From positions 1 to 64,000 of the forward strand of contig NZ_CABVQC010000010.1 in assembly GCF_902499175.1 (NCBI RefSeq): a stretch of DNA of 64,000 nt. The letters run 5' to 3'. Both the position numbers and the translations under genes were made by a program. The first letter of the stretch is position 1, and each line of letters opens with the position of its first letter. The notes beneath the pieces are model-generated. The model worked only from the letters and a program-made list of their open reading frames with translations. It was not told where the DNA came from and did not search any database. Source of the DNA: Burkholderia aenigmatica. Its GTDB lineage: Bacteria; Pseudomonadota; Gammaproteobacteria; Burkholderiales; Burkholderiaceae. Shown here piece by piece: positions 56,194 to 63,069 of this stretch.

Positions 56194-56329
56194 CAAGCCG
56201 GTTCGCACGCGCGGAAGGCGCAACGTCACGTGGCGAACGGGTGTGTGAGCAACACTTTCCCGGCCGCATGCCGCATTTGAAGCGGCGCGGACAAAGTCTT
56301 TCGGATCAAGTGCTTGCCCGGGGTATGCG

Positions 56330-56365
56330 CAGGCTATCCACATGCTTGCCAACACAATCTGTGGA
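56330..56365 (+). repeat. 36-bp DnaA-box-like inverted element, copy 6
   Basis: The arms are CTATCCACA and TGTGGACAA. It is the twin of copy 5 within the 96-bp duplication and ends 28 bp before the stop of the converging membrane-protein gene. Confidence 0.85.
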
Positions 56366-56392
56366 CAAGCCACGCGGCCGCGATGGCGGCGG

Positions 56393-56593
56393 TCAGAGCT
56401 GCCGATCGTCGACGGTGGGCCAGCGCGCGAACGCGAACACCCACAACATGATGAAGTTCAGGACCGGGACGAACATCGTCAGGATCCACCAGCCTGAATG
56501 CCCGGTACGCCGCACGATGCGGACATACGGATAGATGACGACGGCGACGAGCACGAGTGAGACGACCCACTGCAACGCGGTGAAGTGTTCCAT
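56393..56593 (-). CDS. Small two-helix membrane protein
   Basis: The 66-residue protein has two hydrophobic helices (about residues 6-24 and 34-57) with a basic RIVRRTGHSGWW between them. The pattern resembles small inner-membrane proteins such as those related to DUF805, without certain assignment. GAGGAAG precedes the ATG at 56593; the frame upstream to 56833 is low-complexity arginine-rich reading and is not believed. Confidence 0.72.
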   Translation of the reverse strand: MEHFTALQWVVSLVLVAVVIYPYVRIVRRTGHSGWWILTMFVPVLNFIMLWVFAFARWPTVDDRQL

Positions 56594-56853
56594 GGTCTTC
56601 CTCGGAGTGATGTGTCGTGGTGCGGCACCGGCGGAACGGCCGGGCCGTTGAGCCGTCGCGCGCAGCCGGCGATGCGCGGCCGCGTGCGGCTCGCGTGATC
56701 TTGACGCGTGACGGTCGCGAGCGTCAAGGCGACGGTGGTGCGCTGCTGTTGCGCGGGATCGTCCGCCTGCGCGCCCGCCCGGGCCGCATGTTGCCGCAAC
56801 CGTGACGCCGCGCATGAACCGTAGCTCGATCAACGGGTTAGCGCAGGCTTGCG

Positions 56854-56889
56854 CAGGATATCCACAAGCTTGCCAACAAAATCTGTGGG
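56854..56889 (+). repeat. 36-bp DnaA-box-like inverted element, copy 7
   Basis: The left arm is ATATCCACA; the right arm, TGTGGGTAA, is the most degenerate of the set. The left flank carries GATCAACGGGTTAG. Confidence 0.82.
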
Positions 56890-57058
56890 TAAGTGGCGCC
56901 GCGCATGGCGGGCACGTGTGCGCCGACTGCGGCGTGCATCGTCGTGGCGTCGTGACGCGAACTGCGGCGACGCGGTGTCCGTGACGGCCACCAACGGGGC
57001 CTCGTCTGCATCACGCGTGCCAAAGTCCATCGGATCAAGGGCTTAGCGTTGCGGTGCG

Positions 57059-57094
57059 CAGGATATCCACAAGCTTGCCAACATTTTCTGTGGA
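57059..57094 (+). repeat. 36-bp DnaA-box-like inverted element, copy 8
   Basis: The arms are ATATCCACA and TGTGGAGAA. The left flank carries GGATCAAGGGCTTAG. Confidence 0.85.
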
Positions 57095-57165
57095 GAAGTC
57101 CGGGTGCGCGAGCGACGCGCAACACCCCTGCGAATGCCACGCGTTGCCTCGCTTCGAGCGTGCAC

Positions 57166-57534
57166 TCACGCAGTGCAGATACCCGCCACGCCGACTTTCT
57201 GGAACAGGTGCGGGCTCGCGACCGCGGACGACGGATAGGCCGACAGCTTGGCGACGAACTCCGGATGCGTGAAGGCCGCGCGAAACGCTTCGGTCGATTC
57301 CCAGATCGCGTAGTTCAGGTAAGTCGGACTGTCGCCGAGCGCGCGATGCAGCTGGGTCGAGATGAATCCCGGCTGCCGCTTCATGAATTCGGCATCGTCC
57401 TTCCATACGGCGAGAAAGTCCGCTTCGTCGTCGGCGGCCAACGTGAACACGTTGACGAGGACGACCGGTTCCGCGTCGATCGCGATCTGTTGCTGGATCG
57501 GAAAGGCCGGATCCATCGGCTTGAAATGAGGCAT
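57166..57534 (-). CDS. Antibiotic biosynthesis monooxygenase (ABM) domain protein
   Basis: The 122-residue single ABM-type dimeric alpha-beta barrel reads VVLVNVFTLAADDEADFLAVWKDDAEFMKRQPGFISTQLHR (read in parts), then YLNYAIWESTEAFRAAF. Members oxidise quinones, haem or polyketides, or have no known substrate. GAAGGAG precedes the ATG. It follows the MarR gene on the same strand after 33 bp, so the two form an operon in which the regulator probably controls the oxygenase. Confidence 0.85.
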   Translation of the reverse strand: MPHFKPMDPAFPIQQQIAIDAEPVVLVNVFTLAADDEADFLAVWKDDAEFMKRQPGFISTQLHRALGDSPTYLNYAIWESTEAFRAAFTHPEFVAKLSAYPSSAVASPHLFQKVGVAGICTA

Positions 57535-57567
57535 GGGAACTCCTTCGGGTGAGGGGGATTCGGCGCA

Positions 57568-58014
57568 TCACGTCGGCGCATCGGCGCCATGCGCGCTGGA
57601 CATCGCCGACAGGACGCGGATCGCCGCATCCAGGTCAGCCGAACTGAAGTCGCCGGCGATGTCGCGGACATGCTGTTGCCACTGCTCGACCACGGCCTGA
57701 TAGGCCGCCTCGCCGCGAGGCGTCAGCGCGTACAAAGGCGAGCGCTTGTGTGCCGGGTTGGGCCGCGATTGCACCAGCCCTTCGTCGGTCAGCACGTTGA
57801 TCTGTTTCAGCACGGCCTGCCGCGTGATGCCCATCGCGTCGGCGATCTGCGGGATGTTCGGGGTTTCCGGCGCCAGCGAGATGGCGCCCAGCACCTGCCA
57901 GCGCGCACTGGTCAGGCCGTGCGGCCCGGCAAAAGTGTTGCCCCATTCGATCAGCAGGCCGTTCAACCGGAATACGGACAGCGCGACGGCGGTCAACTTC
58001 GCGGACTTCGTCAT
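57568..58014 (-). CDS. MarR family transcriptional regulator
   Basis: The 148-residue protein has the MarR winged helix: GLTSARWQVLGAISLAPETPNIPQIADAMGITRQAVLKQI (read in parts, residues 30-75) and the wing QSRPNPAHKRSPLYALTPRG. Dimerisation helices lie at both ends. The Met at 58014 is chosen because the in-frame Met at 58071 lies inside the promoter and operator. It probably represses its own operon with the downstream monooxygenase and responds to a small phenolic or oxidant ligand, by family analogy. Confidence 0.88.
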   Translation of the reverse strand: MTKSAKLTAVALSVFRLNGLLIEWGNTFAGPHGLTSARWQVLGAISLAPETPNIPQIADAMGITRQAVLKQINVLTDEGLVQSRPNPAHKRSPLYALTPRGEAAYQAVVEQWQQHVRDIAGDFSSADLDAAIRVLSAMSSAHGADAPT

Positions 58015-58033
58015 GTTCGAGATGCGTGATGAA

Positions 58034-58071
58034 TTGACAACTACTTTACGTAATGGACAACTGGTTGTCAA
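58034..58071 (-). promoter_or_regulatory. marR promoter with overlapping palindromic operator
   Basis: On the minus strand TTGACA (58071-58066), a 17-bp spacer and TAAAGT (58048-58043) form a good sigma-70 promoter. The same DNA carries GACAAC-TG-GTTGTC (58056-58069) and an outer TTGACAAC...GTTGTCAA pair spanning 58034-58071. An operator covering the -35 and -10 boxes suggests autorepression by the MarR protein. Confidence 0.72.
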
Positions 58072-58200
58072 TGTGGGGAATAAAAGTCCCTGAACGAGAG
58101 CGGGTAGGTAAACTGGCGACGCGATCCGGCACCGGTAACAAGTACCGCGATGTGCCGCGCCGGATGGCAGGCCGACAATAAAGAACCTGGAGAGAAATCA

Positions 58201-58707
58201 GTGAGAACGATCTGGAAAACGATCGCCGTGCCGTTGGTGGCGCTGGCATGCGGCACGCTTGCGCATGCGTGCATCCCGGCCAGGTACGAGACCGGGTACT
58301 TCGGCAAGACCGAACGCATGAAAGACGAACTGCGCGACAAGGTGATCGACGACATCCGCGCCAATCACTACACGATCATCGAATCGAAAATCGGCTTGCT
58401 GTTCTTCCCGATCGTCAGGAAGGGCGACGGGGTCTACCTGGGCGCTGACCGGATCGCGACGGGGAGCGATTCGTTCTGGTACCTCGGGAATGGCTATTAC
58501 CAGCTGAACGGTCAGCTCTATTTCATGGGTGAACATGTTGGCGCGTATCCGCTCAACGGTACCGTGATCGTTCACACCGAGGATCGGACCCGGCAAAGGC
58601 CGGACGACTATCCCAAGGGCCGCCTGTTTTGCGTCGTGAGGGAGCACGCCAGCATCCTCGAAACGTCGACCGGCCTGCAGGTCGAGCGGATCGTCACCGA
58701 CAACTGA
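58201..58707 (+). CDS. Hypothetical exported protein
   Basis: The 168-residue protein has a GTG start at 58201, with GGAGAG upstream. A signal peptide (VRTIWKTIAVPLVALACGTLAHA) could be cut by signal peptidase I after AHA or read as a lipoprotein signal. The mature part has no recognised family: YTIIESKIGLLFFPIVRKGD, GNGYYQLNGQLYFMGEHVG and an ending with one cysteine (RLFCVVREHASILE). The frame from 58150 begins upstream of the ribosome-binding site and is not used. Confidence 0.65.
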   Translation: MRTIWKTIAVPLVALACGTLAHACIPARYETGYFGKTERMKDELRDKVIDDIRANHYTIIESKIGLLFFPIVRKGDGVYLGADRIATGSDSFWYLGNGYYQLNGQLYFMGEHVGAYPLNGTVIVHTEDRTRQRPDDYPKGRLFCVVREHASILETSTGLQVERIVTDN

Positions 58708-58794
58708 TCCGGGCGCGGCGCCGCCCCCGGCTGGCGCATTTGCCGCGCACCACCGACAAACCCTTTCCGATCAATGGCTTGATGCCGTTAATGG

Positions 58795-58830
58795 AAGGTT
58801 GTCCACAAGCTTGCCAACACAATCTGTGGA
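58795..58830 (+). repeat. 36-bp DnaA-box-like inverted element, copy 9
   Basis: The arms are TTGTCCACA and TGTGGAAAA, both fitting a relaxed TTNTNCACA box. It lies between the exported-protein gene and the end of qseC. The left flank carries GATCAATGGCTTGA. Confidence 0.85.
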
Positions 58831-58852
58831 AAAGCCGCGCGTCGCCCGCGCG

Positions 58853-60229
58853 TCAGGCCGGCAGCGGAAAGCGCACGGTGACGGTCAGCCCGCGTCCGCC
58901 GCGCGTGGTGCCGAGCGCCACCGTCGCGCGATGCTGTTCGGCGATCCGCTTGACGATCGACAGCCCGAGCCCGCTGCCCGACGACGTGACGGCCTGCGCG
59001 CCTTCGCCGCGATAGAAGCGCTCCCACACGTCGGTGCGTTCGGCTTCCGGGATCCCGGGGCCGTCGTCGGCGACTTCGAGCACGGGCGTCGTGCCGTCGA
59101 TCCGCGCGGACACGTCGACGCGCGCGCCGTCGCCCGCATAGCGGATCGCGTTGTCGACGAGGTTGTTCAGCAGCACGCGCAGCGTGTCGGCATTGCCCGA
59201 CGTCATCACGGGCGTCGACACGATCGCACCGAGATCGATCCGGTGCGCGTCGGCGACGCGCGTGCGATCCGATACCACCGACCGGCACAGCGCGGCGAGA
59301 TCGACGGGCGTCGATGCAGAGGCGGCCGCCTGCGCATCGGGTTCGAGGCGCGCGAGCGTCAGCAGCTGCTCGGCGAGGTGGCCGAGGCGCGTCGTGCCGG
59401 CCTGGATCTGCGCGAGGATGTGCTCGCGCTCCTCGGCGGTCGACGCGCGCCGCAGCAACTGCGACTGGATCGACAACCCCATGATCGGCGTGCGCAATTC
59501 GTGCGCGGCATCGGCGATGAAGTGCCGCTGCAGCGTGAACGAGCGGTCGAGGCGCGCGAGCAGATCGTTGATCGCTTCGGCGAGCGGACGGACTTCGTTC
59601 GGCATCGCACCGACGTCGACCGGTTCCAGATTATTCGCATTCCTGCGTTTGAGGCCGGATGCAATCGTGCGCAGCGGCCGCAACCCTGCGCCGATGCCGA
59701 ACCACAGGCTGATCGCGAGTAGCGGCAGCATCGAGAACACCGGCCACAGCAGGTGTACGGCGATGGCCGCGATCGCTTCCCAGCGCGCATGGCGTGCCTG
59801 CGCGAGCCGGATCGTCGTGCCGCCGCGCTCGGTCACATAGGTGCGCCACGGCTGGCCGCCGACGTCGACGCTCGCGATGCCTTTCTGCGCGGGCGGCGGC
59901 AGTTTCGAATCGCGGTCGGTCGAATACACGAGCGTGCCGTTGCGCCAGACCTGCAGCAGCACGGCGTCGGGGTCGCTCGATTCGAAGCCGTGCTTGCCGT
60001 TGGCGTGGTTGCTGAACGACAGCTCGCCGTTCGGGCCGACGACGATCTGCTTCGACATGCTGCGCATCTGGTCGTCCAGCAGGTCGTCGAGCTCGCGCAG
60101 CGCGCCCCAGTAGGTGCCTGCGCTCGCAACGAGGCCGATCACGCAGGCGGCCGGCAGCAGCCACATCAGCAGGCGCCGCCGCAGCGATGCGCGGCGCCAG
60201 CGTACGATCGCGCGTTGCATGTGCGTCAT
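58853..60229 (-). CDS. qseC: QseC-type sensor histidine kinase
   Basis: The 458-residue protein has two membrane helices (about 20-43 and 160-182) around a 115-residue periplasmic domain. A HAMP-like segment, H-box FIADAAHELRTPIMGLSIQ, N-box LLNNLVDNAIRYA, G1 VADDGPGIP and G2 GSGLGLSIV follow. In E. coli QseC senses autoinducer-3 and catecholamines and phosphorylates QseB; ligand identity here is not shown. The start overlaps the qseB stop by 4 bp (ATGA), so they are translationally coupled. The ygiW-type gene next to the pair supports the QseBC assignment. Confidence 0.88.
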   Translation of the reverse strand: MTHMQRAIVRWRRASLRRRLLMWLLPAACVIGLVASAGTYWGALRELDDLLDDQMRSMSKQIVVGPNGELSFSNHANGKHGFESSDPDAVLLQVWRNGTLVYSTDRDSKLPPPAQKGIASVDVGGQPWRTYVTERGGTTIRLAQARHARWEAIAAIAVHLLWPVFSMLPLLAISLWFGIGAGLRPLRTIASGLKRRNANNLEPVDVGAMPNEVRPLAEAINDLLARLDRSFTLQRHFIADAAHELRTPIMGLSIQSQLLRRASTAEEREHILAQIQAGTTRLGHLAEQLLTLARLEPDAQAAASASTPVDLAALCRSVVSDRTRVADAHRIDLGAIVSTPVMTSGNADTLRVLLNNLVDNAIRYAGDGARVDVSARIDGTTPVLEVADDGPGIPEAERTDVWERFYRGEGAQAVTSSGSGLGLSIVKRIAEQHRATVALGTTRGGRGLTVTVRFPLPA

Positions 60230-60888
60230 GCGCCGTCACCGATCCGGTAGCCGACGCCGCGCACCGTGCGGATCATGTCGTGGCCGAGTTTCTTGCGCAG
60301 GTTGTGGATATGCACCTGCACGGCGTTGCTCTCGATTTCCTCGCCCCAGCTGTACAGCCGCTCCTCGAACTGCTCGCGCGAAATCACCGCGCCCGGGTCG
60401 CGCATCAGCTCGTGCAGCAGCACGAACTCCTTCGGCGACAGCGGCACTTCGTCGTCATTGAGCCAGACCAGGTGCTTGACGGGATCGAGCCGCAGCGGGC
60501 CGATCACGAGCGTCGTCTGCGCGCGGCCGGCGTGGCGGCGGTTGACCGCGCGGATGCGGGCGAGCAGTTCGTCGAGCTCGAACGGTTTGACGAGATAGTC
60601 GTCCGCGCCGCTGTCGAGGCCCGCGATGCGGTCGGGCACGCCGTCGCGCGCGGTGATGATGATCGCGGGCAGGTTTTCGTCGCGGCGGCGCAGCGCGGCG
60701 AGCACCGACAGGCCGTCGCGGTTCGGCAGCCCGAGATCGAGCAGCAGCAGGCCGTAGCCGGTCGCGCGCAGCGCGAGCGACGCGGCGTCGCCGTCCTTCA
60801 CCCAGTCGACGGCGAAGCCTTCCTGTTTGAGGCCCTGTTCGAGCCCGCTGCCGATCAGCGGATCGTCCTCGACGAGCAATACGCGCAT
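60226..60888 (-). CDS. qseB: QseB-type OmpR-family response regulator
   Basis: The 220-residue protein has a receiver domain (acidic pair LLVEDDPLIG, phospho-Asp LLLLDLGLPNRDG, Lys DDYLVKPFELDEL) and an OmpR-type winged helix (about 125-218, ending MIRTVRGVGYRIG). MRVLLVEDD at 60888 is the natural start; an upstream in-frame Met at 60906 is less likely. It is the first gene of the qseBC operon. Direct-repeat sites like those bound by QseB/PmrA lie in the divergent region to its right. Confidence 0.9.
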   Translation of the reverse strand: MRVLLVEDDPLIGSGLEQGLKQEGFAVDWVKDGDAASLALRATGYGLLLLDLGLPNRDGLSVLAALRRRDENLPAIIITARDGVPDRIAGLDSGADDYLVKPFELDELLARIRAVNRRHAGRAQTTLVIGPLRLDPVKHLVWLNDDEVPLSPKEFVLLHELMRDPGAVISREQFEERLYSWGEEIESNAVQVHIHNLRKKLGHDMIRTVRGVGYRIGDGA

Positions 60889-60950
60889 GAATTGGTGTCT
60901 CTTCAACGGGGTGCCGTGGCACCCGGGGTTCCCATGATAAGCGCACGTGT

Positions 60951-60967
60951 CTTAGGCGGACCTTAAA
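60951..60967. promoter_or_regulatory. QseB/PmrA-like direct-repeat box 1
   Basis: CTTAGG and CTTAAA are separated by 5 bp, an 11-bp period like the YTTAAK-N5-YTTAAK boxes of the PmrA/QseB group. It lies 63 bp upstream of the qseB start. Confidence 0.5.
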
Positions 60968-61031
60968 TGCGGGCGGCGCGCGGCGGGCTTTCGTACGCGT
61001 CCAATGCGGCGCCATGTCGCCTCGGCGCGAC

Positions 61032-61062
61032 CTTCAGGTTTGCTTAATCTTACGGTCCGTAA
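61032..61062. promoter_or_regulatory. QseB/PmrA-like direct-repeat box 2 with adjacent palindrome
   Basis: CTTCAG and CTTAAT (61032-61048) again show an 11-bp period. TTACGG-T-CCGTAA (61050-61062) is a perfect palindrome directly next to it, about 60 bp before the ygiW-type start. Confidence 0.45.
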
Positions 61063-61120
61063 TCTGGCGCCGTCGCGTTCAACGGGGCGCGGCGTCACAT
61101 CGAAGAAGAGGACCGAGATC

Positions 61121-61474
61121 ATGAAACACCTGGCCAGAATCCTGACGGTTGCGCTCGCCACGCTGCCTGCCGCCGTCTACGCGCAATACACGGGGCCGTC
61201 CACGCTGACCCCGACGACCGTGAAGGAGCTGCTCGCGAACGGCAAGGACGACCAGCACGTGCAGTTGCAGGGGCGCATCGTCAAGCATGTCGGCGGCGAG
61301 GATTACGAATTCGCCGACGCAACCGGCGCGATCCGCGTCGAGATCGACCACAAGCTGTGGGCGGCCGGCCAGCCCGTCAGCGACAAGAACGAAGTGAAGG
61401 TGACCGGCGAATTCGAGCGCAAATGGTCGGGCAGCGTGAAGGTCGACGCCGATCACGTCGAAGTGCTGCGCTGA
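61121..61474 (+). CDS. ygiW: YgiW/YdeI-type periplasmic OB-fold (BOF) protein
   Basis: The 117-residue protein has a signal peptide (MKHLARILTVALATLPAAVYA) and one bacterial OB-fold domain: VKELLANGKDDQHVQLQGRI, DYEFADATGAIRVEIDH, and NEVKVTGEFERKWSGSVKVD. In enterics ygiW (visP) lies beside qseBC and is linked to stress and virulence responses. The same neighbourhood here, divergent from qseB with direct-repeat boxes between, suggests QseB control. GAAGAGGA precedes the ATG at 61121. Confidence 0.9.
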   Translation: MKHLARILTVALATLPAAVYAQYTGPSTLTPTTVKELLANGKDDQHVQLQGRIVKHVGGEDYEFADATGAIRVEIDHKLWAAGQPVSDKNEVKVTGEFERKWSGSVKVDADHVEVLR

Positions 61475-61529
61475 CCGGTGCGCACGGGGCCGGTGATACC
61501 ATGGACGACCGGTTCCCGTTCCCACCAAG

Positions 61530-62390
61530 ATGGCCGCCAATTTCGACGAACTCGCGTCCCGGATCCGGGCGCAATTTTCCGAGCTGAGCCCGCAATTCCA
61601 GGCGGGCGCTGCCTTCCTGCTCGATCATCCCGACGAAGTCGCCACCTCGTCGATGCGCAAGGTCGCGCAGCGCGCGCAAGTGCAGCCCGCGTCGCTCGTG
61701 CGGCTCGCGCAGCAATTCGGCTTCCCGGGCTGGAACGAGCTGCGCGACCTGTGCGTCGCGCGCGTGCGCACGCGCCCCGAGCCGCTCACGCAGCGGGCGC
61801 GCTCGCTCGTGCGGCCCGACGCGAAGGCGTCGCTCGCGCACGACCTGCTCGCCGCGCAACAACACAACCTGTCGGCCACCGCCGCGCAGAACGAGCACGC
61901 GCTCGCCGATGCCGCGAAACTGATCCGCAAGGCGTCACACGTGCATGTCGCGGGGTTTCGCTCGTGCTATCCGGTCGCGTTCGGTTTCGTGTACGGCTAC
62001 CGGCTGTTCCGCCCAACCGTGTCGCTGCTCAGCGGTGTCGCCGGTTCGCTCGAGATGGAGCTGCGGACGATCGCGAAGCAGAGCGTGACCGTGGTCGTCA
62101 GCTTCGCGCCGTATTCGGCGGAAGCGACGCGCGTCGCGCAGGCCGCGAAGGCGCAGGGCAGCCGGATCGTCGCGATCACCGACAGCGCGGTGTCGCCGAT
62201 CGCGCTGCACGCGGATGCACAGCTGATCTTCACGCACGACAGTCCGTCGTTCTTCCCGTCGCTGGTGGCCGCGCATGCGATGGCCGAAGCGCTGGTCGCG
62301 CAGTTGCTGGCGCTCGAAGGCAGCGATGCGATCGCCGCGCTCGAACGCACGGAAGCGGAACTGCACGCGAAGGGCGCTTACGTCGTCTGA
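61530..62390 (+). CDS. MurR/RpiR family transcriptional regulator
   Basis: The 286-residue protein has an N-terminal RpiR helix-turn-helix (residues 1-78; SSMRKVAQRAQVQPASLVRLAQQFGFPGW) and a C-terminal SIS sugar-phosphate-binding domain (about 125-265; VHVAGFRSCYPVAF and IVAITDSAVSPIALHAD). Such proteins sense phosphorylated sugars or amino sugars. No sugar operon lies next to it in the window, so its targets are unknown. It starts 55 bp after ygiW on the same strand. Confidence 0.9.
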   Translation: MAANFDELASRIRAQFSELSPQFQAGAAFLLDHPDEVATSSMRKVAQRAQVQPASLVRLAQQFGFPGWNELRDLCVARVRTRPEPLTQRARSLVRPDAKASLAHDLLAAQQHNLSATAAQNEHALADAAKLIRKASHVHVAGFRSCYPVAFGFVYGYRLFRPTVSLLSGVAGSLEMELRTIAKQSVTVVVSFAPYSAEATRVAQAAKAQGSRIVAITDSAVSPIALHADAQLIFTHDSPSFFPSLVAAHAMAEALVAQLLALEGSDAIAALERTEAELHAKGAYVV

Positions 62391-62448
62391 CGCGGTACGT
62401 GCGGCTTTAACGCCTCGTTATCATTTTCGATTCAAGCGGATTCAACCG

Positions 62449-62877
62449 ATGACGTTCACATACGAGGTGACGGACGCGGGCGACGCGAACGTTCGCAAGC
62501 AGATCGTCGCGCCGCTCATCCGGTTCAACGAAAGCCAGGCGGGCCCGATCGATGCCCGTTCGCTGGCCGTGGTCGTGACCGATGGCGAAGGCGCGGTGGT
62601 CGGTGGCCTGTGGGGCAGTACCGCGTACGGCTGGCTGCATGTCGACCTGCTCGTGGTGCCCGAGGCCGCGCGCGGCCAGGGCGCGGGCACGCGCATCATG
62701 GACCTGGCCGAGGCGGAAGCCGTCGCGCGCGGCTGCCATAGCGCGTGGCTCGACACGTTCGACTTCCAGGCGCGGCCGTTCTACGAGAAACGCGGCTATG
62801 TCCGCTTCGGCGAACTGCCGGATTATCCAGCCGGACACTCGCGCATTTTCCTGACCAAGAAGTTGGCCGCGGGCTGA
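62449..62877 (+). CDS. GNAT family N-acetyltransferase
   Basis: The 142-residue protein has the acetyl-CoA-binding motif A as VDLLVVPEAARGQGAGTRIMDLAEAEA (about residues 65-92), with the RGQGAG loop binding the pyrophosphate. It ends with PFYEKRGYVRFGELPDYPAGHSRIFLTK, common in small GNAT enzymes. The substrate is unknown. The ATG at 62449 begins the family-like MTFTYEV; the frame open from 62275 shadows the RpiR gene. Confidence 0.88.
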   Translation: MTFTYEVTDAGDANVRKQIVAPLIRFNESQAGPIDARSLAVVVTDGEGAVVGGLWGSTAYGWLHVDLLVVPEAARGQGAGTRIMDLAEAEAVARGCHSAWLDTFDFQARPFYEKRGYVRFGELPDYPAGHSRIFLTKKLAAG

Positions 62878-63069
62878 GTGCCGCCGCCGCATGGCGCGGC
62901 GCGGTTGACGAGGTCGCCGGCCGTCGCCTAGGATACCGGTCAGCGATGCAGGTCGCTTCCGGGTCCGCGGAAAGGGTTGAACCCACCTGTCGCAGCAAAT
63001 TCAGCTTTCCACCTGTCCTTTGTGCTGGCGGTATTGCGGACCTTCGGCCAATACTGCACGAGGATTCGC

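Larger units (their letters stand above)
56104..56371 (+). repeat. Pair of 96-bp direct repeats containing element copies 5 and 6
   Basis: 56104-56199 and 56276-56371 are nearly identical with an offset of 172 bp. Each contains TTTGAAGCGGCGCGGACAAA, then TCTTTCGGATCAAG, then a 36-bp element. It is a local duplication of a larger unit. Confidence 0.85.
55914..56392. other. Convergent gap with three DnaA-box-like elements
   Basis: About 480 bp between penA and the small membrane-protein gene. It contains repeat copies 4, 5 and 6. Copies 5 and 6 are embedded in a longer 96-bp duplication. No gene is supported. Confidence 0.7.
56594..57165. other. Gap with element copies 7 and 8
   Basis: About 570 bp between the small membrane-protein gene and the monooxygenase gene, both on the minus strand. 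Apart from the two elements no gene or terminator is recognised. Confidence 0.65.

Noticed and set aside
53555..58830. Possible CRISPR array from the nine near-identical 36-bp repeats
   Set aside because: Spacing ranges from about 140 bp to over 2 kb, whole genes lie between copies, there are no uniform spacers and no cas genes.
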